Made by a program: the position numbers and the translations under genes. Positions 57,823 through 64,000 of a stretch of DNA of 64,000 nt are shown in pieces. Source of the stretch: Columbia Basin potato purple top phytoplasma (lineage in GTDB: Bacteria; Bacillota_I; Bacilli_A; Acholeplasmatales; Acholeplasmataceae); the NCBI RefSeq assembly GCF_028595955.1, contig NZ_JANHJP010000002.1, positions 27,441 to 91,440 of the forward strand, read 5' to 3'. The stretch's first letter is position 1; every line of letters begins with the position of its first letter. The notes under the pieces are model-generated. The model had not been told where the DNA came from and did not search any database. It worked only from the letters and a program-made list of their open reading frames with translations.

Positions 57823-59205
57823 TTATTTTTTGCTTCCTCCAACAGTTATTTCTGTAACTCTAATAGTTGGTTGTCCTAAATCTACAGGTACATAACCTGA
57901 AATAGAACCGCAATATCCTTGTTTTAAAACTAAATCATTAGCAACACGATCTATTTTTAATAAAATATCTTGTCCTTTTCCAATTATCATCATGCCTTTT
58001 ACAAATTTTGTCAATTTGCCATTTTCAATTAAATATCCGGATTTGACTTTAAAGTTGAATTCACCTGTAGTAGGAGTAACTGTTCCACCGCCAAAACTTT
58101 CGGCATAAAGACCATATTTAGTATCTTTTATAATTTTTTGAGGATCATCTTTTCCGGCTGCAATATAAGTAGAATTCATTCTAGAAGTTGGTGAGTATTT
58201 ATAAGATTGTCTTCTGGAAGAACCAGTAGGTTGCATTTTCATTTTTAAACTATTACGATAATCAATTAAATAATTTTTTAATATTCCTTTTTCGATTAAA
58301 AGGTTTTTTTGAGTTGGATGCCCTTCATCATCAAAATTTAATTTACCCCAAGAATTTTCAATAGTTCCATCATCATAAGCAGTTACAATGTCTGAAGCTA
58401 TTTTTTGATTTATTTTATTGCAAAAGGGCGAAAGTCCTCTAGCAACGGAAGTAGCTTCTAAAGAATGCCCGCAAGCTTCATGAAAAATAACTCCTCCTTC
58501 ACCATTACTTACTACTAAAGTCATATTTTGAGGTTTAATTTGTTCAGCTGTTAGCAACATAATTGCTTTTTTTGCTACTTGTTTGGCTTGAACTTCAAAA
58601 TTAATAATATTAAAAAGTTCTAAACCCATCGATCCTCCTTCGTTGTTATAAAATTCTTCCATATTTTGTCCATCTTTTGCGATAGCAGCCATAGAACAAT
58701 TAATATAAGGACGAAAATCTTTTTGATAAACACCTTTAGAATTAGCAATTAAAACATTTTGTTCTTTTTCTTCTAAATTAATTATGCTTTTTATAATTTT
58801 TTCGTCATATTCTTTTATAATTTGAGATAATTTCATTATTTTAGTAATTTTTTCAGAAACAGACCAGTTATTAAAAGGAATTTTAATATTATTATCTATT
58901 TTTTTGGATTCCCCAAGAGGAATAATTTCTATTATTTTTTTATTTTTGTTTTCGTTATAATATTCTTCTATCAAAGACAAAATATTTTTATGATTTATTT
59001 TATTAGTATAAATATAAATTTCATCCGTTTTTTTTAATAAACGAATTCCTACTCCATAAACATTTCCTGTTTCATATTTAATTACTTCTTTATTCATAAT
59101 TTTTAATGTAGTAGAAATTTTGTCTTCGAAAAATAATTCAACAAAATCAAAACCTTTATTTAAACTTTTTTGTAAAATATCTTGTATTTCGTTTTTAGAT
59201 AACAT
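57823..59205 (-). CDS. tldD: TldD-family metalloprotease subunit
   Basis: Catalytic subunit of the TldD-TldE protease. The zinc motif HEACGH (HExxxH) is in GVIFHEACGHSLEATSVARG (about 236-255); a downstream Cys (GYCGSISGYVPVDLGQPTIRV) and the Gly-rich FGGGTVTPTTGEFNFKVKSG (about 368-387) are conserved. 460 residues is standard. Known substrates are unfolded or modified short peptides; the phytoplasma substrate is unknown and no RiPP precursor was recognised nearby. A weak AAGGAG precedes the ATG. Confidence 0.93.
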   Translation of the reverse strand: MLSKNEIQDILQKSLNKGFDFVELFFEDKISTTLKIMNKEVIKYETGNVYGVGIRLLKKTDEIYIYTNKINHKNILSLIEEYYNENKNKKIIEIIPLGESKKIDNNIKIPFNNWSVSEKITKIMKLSQIIKEYDEKIIKSIINLEEKEQNVLIANSKGVYQKDFRPYINCSMAAIAKDGQNMEEFYNNEGGSMGLELFNIINFEVQAKQVAKKAIMLLTAEQIKPQNMTLVVSNGEGGVIFHEACGHSLEATSVARGLSPFCNKINQKIASDIVTAYDDGTIENSWGKLNFDDEGHPTQKNLLIEKGILKNYLIDYRNSLKMKMQPTGSSRRQSYKYSPTSRMNSTYIAAGKDDPQKIIKDTKYGLYAESFGGGTVTPTTGEFNFKVKSGYLIENGKLTKFVKGMMIIGKGQDILLKIDRVANDLVLKQGYCGSISGYVPVDLGQPTIRVTEITVGGSKK

Positions 59206-59327
59206 AAAAAAATAAACTCCTTAAATTTTTTATATATTGTTTTTTTATTATTTTTTTTCATTTAAATAATCAAAAACTAAAATGAAATAATTTTATTTTT
59301 GATAAGTTTTTTAATTATTCAAAAAAA

Positions 59328-61031
59328 TTATTTATTTTGAATATGCAAAAGTTTATCTTTGTAATAAATATTATTTCTGGATTGAACTTGTTTAGCTAAA
59401 AAAGAAGGAATTTCAAAGACAGTTTTGTTATAAAAATGTTTTATATTACCGATATTTTTACTATAAATATTAAATTTATCTTTTAATAATTTTAAAAGTA
59501 ATGATGGATTGATATTGTCATCTTTTCCTAAGTTAATAATTAATTCTATCATAGGTTTTTTATCGAATTTATTATTACTATAATTATTATTAGAATTATT
59601 ATTAGAATTATTATTAGAATTATTACCGTAATTATTATTCACCCTATTAAATCTATTTGAATTGTTATTGTTTTTAATATAAGGGCTTTGCGAATTATTA
59701 TTTTGCCAAATTTTTGGTTCTGCTATATGTTCGTAATTTTTCTTTTTAGGCGCTAAATGTTCTAAAAGAACTCCAATAATTTCTTTAGGATCTTTTTGCT
59801 TTAATAAATCATCAACAAAAGGATTTTCTTTTATTGTTTCTTTTTGTTGTTCTTCTAATAAATTTAAAATTTTGTCTTGAAAAAATTTATTTTGTTTTTC
59901 ACGAACTTCTTCTATTGAAGGAATGTTTAAATGAGTTATTTTTTCTTTTAAATAATTCATTAATTTTTTAAATTGAAAAATTTTTCTTAAACTTACAAAA
60001 GTATAAGCTGAACCCGTTTTACCAGCTCTACCCGTTCTTCCGATTCTGTGAACATAAACTTCTTCTTCTCGAGGCAAATCATAATTGATAATCATTGTAA
60101 TATCTGAAATATCTATTCCTCTAGCTGCTACATCAGTAGCAACTAAAATTTTAATATTTTTTTTTCTAAAATTATTCATAACATAATGTCTTTGATTTTG
60201 TTTTAAATCTCCATGAATAGCATCTACTAAAAAATTTCTTTCTTGTAAATAATTTAAAATTAAATCCACATCTTTTTTAGTATTTGCAAAAATAATTACA
60301 GAATCCGGGTTTTTTTGATCTAAAAGGCGAACTAAAAGTTTATTTTTATCAAATTCTTTTACAATAAAATAAAATTGCTCAATTGATTTAACAACAATTT
60401 GATCTTGTTTAGCTTTTAAAATTTTAGGATTGTTTTGATATTTATTAGCTATTTCTTTAATGAAAGGAGGCATTGTAGCTGAAAATAAAACAGTTTGTCT
60501 TTCTTTTGGAATTTTAGATAAGATAGTTTCTAAAGCTTGTTGAAATCCCATTTTTAACATTTCATCGGCTTCATCCAAAGTTAAAGTTTTAACTGATGAT
60601 AATTCAACTTTTTTTCTTTCTAGTAAATCTATCATTCTACCTGGAGTAGCAATAACGATTTGTGGTTTTTTATCTAAAGCTTGGAATTGTTTTATATAAG
60701 ACTCTCCGCCATAAACAACAATAGTTTTAATTTCGGGATAGAATTTTAATAGTTTTTGAATTTCTAAAAAAACTTGTAATGCTAATTCTCTTGTTGGACA
60801 TAATATTAGAGATTGAACTTTTTTTATTTTAGGATCGATTTTTTCAATTATAGGAATACCAAAAGAAAAAGTTTTTCCTGTTCCTGTTTGAGATTGAGCT
60901 ATAATATCATTCCCTTTTATAAATTCAGGAATAACTAAAGCTTGAATTTGTGTAGGATTTGAAAAATTTAATTCTTCTAAAGCATCTTCAGTTTGTTTTA
61001 ATAAATTTAACTCTTTAAATAAAATACTCAT
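59328..61031 (-). CDS. deaD: DEAD-box RNA helicase, CshA/DeaD-type
   Basis: ATP-dependent RNA helicase for RNA turnover and ribosome assembly. Motifs: Q region FSNPTQIQALVIPEF, Walker A AQSQTGTGKTFSFGI (about 44-58), PTRELALQV, DEAD in LTLDEADEML, SAT in VLFSATMPPF, and VATDVAARGIDISD, YVHRIGRTGRAGKTG. After the core comes an Asn-rich spacer (about 450-490) encoded by a 12-bp repeat, then a DbpA-type RNA-binding module (MIELIINLGKDDNINPSLLL to the end). The Asn-rich spacer and RRM-like tail place it nearest DeaD/CshA. Terminal LQ.. not diagnostic. Confidence 0.94.
   Translation of the reverse strand: MSILFKELNLLKQTEDALEELNFSNPTQIQALVIPEFIKGNDIIAQSQTGTGKTFSFGIPIIEKIDPKIKKVQSLILCPTRELALQVFLEIQKLLKFYPEIKTIVVYGGESYIKQFQALDKKPQIVIATPGRMIDLLERKKVELSSVKTLTLDEADEMLKMGFQQALETILSKIPKERQTVLFSATMPPFIKEIANKYQNNPKILKAKQDQIVVKSIEQFYFIVKEFDKNKLLVRLLDQKNPDSVIIFANTKKDVDLILNYLQERNFLVDAIHGDLKQNQRHYVMNNFRKKNIKILVATDVAARGIDISDITMIINYDLPREEEVYVHRIGRTGRAGKTGSAYTFVSLRKIFQFKKLMNYLKEKITHLNIPSIEEVREKQNKFFQDKILNLLEEQQKETIKENPFVDDLLKQKDPKEIIGVLLEHLAPKKKNYEHIAEPKIWQNNNSQSPYIKNNNNSNRFNRVNNNYGNNSNNNSNNNSNNNYSNNKFDKKPMIELIINLGKDDNINPSLLLKLLKDKFNIYSKNIGNIKHFYNKTVFEIPSFLAKQVQSRNNIYYKDKLLHIQNK
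59578..59637. repeat. 12-bp tandem repeat inside the helicase gene
   Basis: The unit TTATTATTAGAA (plus strand) is repeated three to four times and encodes the (NNNS)n run of the Asn-rich linker. The unit is a multiple of three, so copy-number changes would only alter linker length. Confidence 0.8.
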
Positions 61032-61802
61032 TTCTTTTTTTCCTTTATATTATATATTCAAAAATAAAATATTTATTTTTATTAAATAACATTTTTTATT
61101 TAATTTTATTCTTTAATCAGACAATTATTTTAATTTATTTATTATTTTTAATATTTATTGGAAAAAATAAATAAATTTATTCAAAATTAAATTATATTAT
61201 TTAAAATTGTATTTTTGAATAAAAATATAATATAAATTTTCAAAAAAAGTATTTTATATTTCGTTTAAAAAACTCAATTAAATTTAATAACAATAAATTT
61301 TGTTATATTATATGTTGTAATTCAAAAATATTAACTTTAATTTTAATAAAAAAAAAATAATAAATTTATATTTATATATGTCTAAGTCAAATAAATACCT
61401 TTCTCTAAATTATACATTATTTTATTAATAAAATAATAATTTTAATATTCTATTTAAATTACTTACATTATTTATTAAATGAAATTGAATTTAATTTATT
61501 ATTGAAAAAATATTATGCTTATTTCTAATATAAAAATAAAAAAATGAAATTATAAAAGAATTTAATAATAATTCGAAGTTATTTTTTTGTATATTTTAAA
61601 TAATTGGATTAAAAGTTTGAAGCGAACTAAAAGCAATAAAACTATTCATTTTCTTTTGACTCATATGAAAATGAATAGTTTTAAATTATAATTATCGAAA
61701 ACAAGATATAAAAAAGATGTTAAATGATGAATAAAATTCAATAAATAATTCAAAAAATTTTATAATTATAAGTGAAAAAAAGATAAAAAAAAGAGGTATT
61801 AA
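61032..61802. other. AT-rich intergenic region with a 16-bp hairpin
   Basis: About 770 bases with no recognisable gene. A perfect inverted repeat, AAAACTATTCATTTTC at 61638-61653 with its complement at 61667-61682 (13-nt loop), is the only clear structure; it may be a terminator or mark an old element boundary. The DNA is as AT-rich as the other decayed stretches. Confidence 0.5.
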
Positions 61803-62681
61803 ATGTTTATCGGGATAGAAAAAGAATTAAAATAATTACAGCAAATTATTGATTCTTATAAGCATGAATTAGGAATAATACATGGTGTACGATAAGTCGG
61901 CAAAAAACAACCTTATTAAAAGAAATAACTAGAAAAAATTTAAAAAAAACTATTTATTTTATGGCAGATCAAACTGGAATATAGCCAAATAACTTAAGAA
62001 CTTTAACTAAACAAATTACTACTTTTTTTAAAGATCCAAATTATATTTTTGGTAATTATTATGATTTATTTCAATACTTAGTTAATAAAGTTCGTAAAAA
62101 CCATAGTTATTATTATTAATGAATTTGCTTATTTAATTCAGAGTGATAAAACTATTATGTCTATTTTTCAAAAAATTTATGAAGAAATTATTGTCTAAAG
62201 TAAGATTAAAATTATTTTATCAGGCAGTCAATTAGGAATTATGAAATCAATTGGCGATCACAATAAATCTCTTTATCATAGAATTACTTTTCAAAAACAA
62301 ATTTGGCCTTTTGGTTATAAAGAATCTTCTTTATTTTTTAATCATTTAACTTATATTGATAAAATTCAATTTTATAGTGTTTTTTCGTGAATGACTTTTA
62401 TTTTGAAACAAATAAATTCTAAAAAAGATTTGAAATTTAATATTAAAAATATTTTTTTAGAAAAAACTAATAATATCGAAAATAATTTAATGTCTCTTTT
62501 AGGAAACGAAAATAAAAAACTCTCGGTTTACGAACCAATTTTAAAATCCTTAGCTAATTGCAAAAATAAAACTCTTTCTGATATTGCTCGATTTATCCAA
62601 CAACCAATGAATTCAGTACATAATTTATTAAAAATTTTAATAGTGAACTGTTTCATTTTTTCATACAACTTTTTATTTTAA
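61803..62681 (+). pseudogene. Broken archaeal-type ATPase (DUF234-like) gene
   Basis: A start with ribosome site (AAAAGAGG) opens MFIGIEKELK and stops at once; the remaining pieces, spread over several phases with in-frame stops, read HELGIIHGVR (P-loop region, followed by GKTTLLKEITRKN after a shift), KTIYFMADQTG, VIIINEFAYLIQSDKT (Walker B-like), IILSGSQLGIMKSI, SLYHRITFQKQIWPFGY, and a last 96-codon open part from 62391 with PILKSLANCKNKTLSDIARF and IQQPMNSVHNLLKIL (winged-helix-like). The order matches archaeal-type ATPases with a C-terminal DUF234 domain. At least five lesions make it non-functional. Confidence 0.7.
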
Positions 62682-62929
62682 AATGACTCTTTAAGAATTA
62701 AAAATTAATAGATAATTTCCTATCTTTTCAAACTAAAGAAATATTTTTTCGTTTCAAAAAGTGTCTAAACTTTTTTTCATAATTCTTTCGTTTCAAAAGA
62801 TATTTTTTTAATATTTTGTCTGTACACTATATAGTTAGGTAAAAAAAGTGAAAAACTCGTCAACAAAATGAAAGAAAATGATATTTTTTTTAAATTTTAC
62901 TATTTTTTTTCAAAAAAAGCGCACTAAAG

Positions 62930-62947
62930 TAACCTTTTTCAAGGTTA
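62930..62947. terminator. Short hairpin downstream of the transposase gene
   Basis: TAACCTT (62930-62936) pairs with AAGGTTA (62941-62947) around a TTTC loop, 30 nt beyond the stop of the minus-strand transposase gene; on that strand it is followed by CTTTAG. No long T run, so a weak terminator or protective hairpin. Confidence 0.45.
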
Positions 62948-62976
62948 TATTATTTTATATTCATTCAACTAAAAAT

Positions 62977-63915
62977 TTATCTCAGATTTTGAACACATTG
63001 AGATGGAGTGGTATAGTTTAATTTGGTTAAAATCCATTTGTTATTCCAAAATTGCGGAAATTGATTGATTAATTTTTTCATTTTATCAGGAGATTTTTGA
63101 AATAAAAATGGATGTTGATGTTGTAAGATCGTTTTCATTTGGCCAAAAAAGTTTTCAATGACGGCGTTATCACGAGGGGCCGCTTTTCGGGACATACTAA
63201 TTAAAAAACCTTTTTTCTTTAAAGTTTGTTGAATTTTGAGTGATTGATAAACTGTTCCTTGGTCGGAGTGAATGATACAAGGTTCTTTTAATTTTGGAAG
63301 TTTTTTAATAGTATTTAAAACTAAATCTTTATTTTGATGCTTTGAAACATGTGAAGCAATTATTTGGTTATTAAAAGAGTCGATAATACAAGAAAAATAG
63401 AGAAAACCTTGATTAGTTTTAAAATAAGTGATGTCAGTAAAAAGTTTTTGAAGAGGTGTAGTAGCTATAAAATCTTGATTGATTAAATTAGGAATTACTT
63501 GGAGATTATTTTTTAAATTACGATAAGTAAAATTTTTTTTGATTCTTAAACGACAACTAATGTCGTTTTTTTTCATAATGGTATAAACTTTTTTCTTAGT
63601 GATGAATTCATTAAAGGTTTTTTGGTATAAATCAGTGATTTTTCGATGACCGTAAAAATATTGTTCGTGTAAACATAAAGCTTTAATTCTTTTTTGTTGT
63701 AACAGGTATTTTTCTTCTTTTTCTTTTAGTTTAGTTTTTACTTTTAACCAATAATAATAAGTACTTCTTTTGATTTGAATTGTTTTTAAAATAGTGGTTA
63801 AATTCAGAGTTTGATTGAATTGGTTGACTAAATGAAAAACCATTCTTTTATCAATTTTTTTAATCTTTTCAATGATTTTTTGTAATAATTTAATTTTTTG
63901 TTTTAATTTTTGCAT
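62977..63915 (-). CDS. IS3-family transposase OrfB (tra5-like)
   Basis: A 312-residue DDE transposase/integrase of the IS3/IS150 group. The N-terminal part has the HTH_21-like region (EKYLLQQKRIKALC...YFYGHRKITDLYQ, about 68-100) and the rve catalytic core has D in LFTDITYF (about 166), D in CIIHSDQGTVY (about 220) and E in NAVIENFFGQMKT (about 257), with the expected spacing. It appears complete. OrfA, which normally precedes it, would lie beyond the right edge; the last ~85 bases show no clear OrfA end. Such elements mark PMUs in phytoplasmas. Confidence 0.88.
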   Translation of the reverse strand: MQKLKQKIKLLQKIIEKIKKIDKRMVFHLVNQFNQTLNLTTILKTIQIKRSTYYYWLKVKTKLKEKEEKYLLQQKRIKALCLHEQYFYGHRKITDLYQKTFNEFITKKKVYTIMKKNDISCRLRIKKNFTYRNLKNNLQVIPNLINQDFIATTPLQKLFTDITYFKTNQGFLYFSCIIDSFNNQIIASHVSKHQNKDLVLNTIKKLPKLKEPCIIHSDQGTVYQSLKIQQTLKKKGFLISMSRKAAPRDNAVIENFFGQMKTILQHQHPFLFQKSPDKMKKLINQFPQFWNNKWILTKLNYTTPSQCVQNLR

Positions 63916-64000
63916 CTTAATAACAATTATCTTTATAAATTATTTTAAATATATCAACTATTATAACTCTAAAAGATTTTTTATTGGATAAATAAGCGCT

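Overview
The window is a segment of a wall-less, extremely AT-rich bacterial genome and matches a phytoplasma ('Candidatus Phytoplasma', Acholeplasmatales). The main evidence is the order rnc - dnaD - imp - pyrG - psd - pssA with a gene for an Imp-type immunodominant membrane protein. Other support is a Ugp-like sugar/glycerol-phosphate ABC importer, a SERCA-like P-type ATPase, a tra5-like IS3 transposase and a decayed island resembling a potential mobile unit (PMU). TGA is read as stop here, unlike in mycoplasmas, because the long conserved genes end cleanly and encode Trp as TGG.

Layout: (1) 1-11.5 kb holds the start of a membrane protein resembling an ECF vitamin-transporter S component (minus strand), then asnS, a four-gene ABC importer (ugpC-A-E-B), nrnA, mnmE and thrS on the plus strand. 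(2) 11.6-17.0 kb is a degraded accessory island. It has an intact rarA/mgs1-like ATPase surrounded by frameshifted remnants of small proteins, a poly(A)21 tract and long non-coding stretches. (3) 17.1-19.9 kb encodes a membrane-anchored trypsin/HtrA-like protease with a full catalytic triad and repeated sub-domains. (4) 20.1-26.2 kb is the heat-shock cluster hrcA-grpE-dnaK-dnaJ behind a textbook promoter and CIRCE operator, followed by lplA. (5) 26.3-37.3 kb has an ABC-FtsX fusion transporter on the plus strand, then minus-strand nitroreductase, tRNA-Ser(GCU), Ca2+-ATPase-like pump, HlyC/CorC protein, efp, miaA, ymdB and rny. (6) 37.6-38.8 kb is a small membrane-protein gene split by what appears to be a 760-nt ORF-less group II intron. 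(7) 39.3-45.2 kb has adk and a 1644-residue membrane-anchored coiled-coil protein with an FtsH-like AAA+ domain. (8) 45.4-50.3 kb is recG-plsX-rnc-dnaD, then imp. (9) 50.4-61 kb on the minus strand carries pyrG, psd, pssA, rpoE (delta), dnaX-ybaB, tldD-pmbA and a DEAD-box helicase. (10) 61.8-64 kb is a second decayed spot with a broken archaeal-type ATPase gene and an IS3 orfB.

Together the genes cover translation (AsnRS, ThrRS, EF-P, tRNA modification), RNA turnover (RNase Y, RNase III, helicase), protein quality control, phosphatidylethanolamine synthesis (PlsX, PssA, Psd), nutrient import and the host-exposed surface (Imp, the anchored protease, the AAA+ coiled-coil protein). Most operons end in strong hairpin terminators, several of them bidirectional between convergent genes.

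The observations most worth following are the ORF-less group II intron (5' GTGCG, a 34-nt domain V with GNRA loop, and an EBS1 stem-loop pairing 7 bp with the exon) whose removal restores a 138-codon frame; the loss of three of four editing-site residues in ThrRS; the repeat-built protease; the AAA+ coiled-coil protein with a disrupted FtsH-type zinc motif; and the four perfect 14-bp repeats upstream of pyrG. All identifications come from reading motifs and context; no database search was run.
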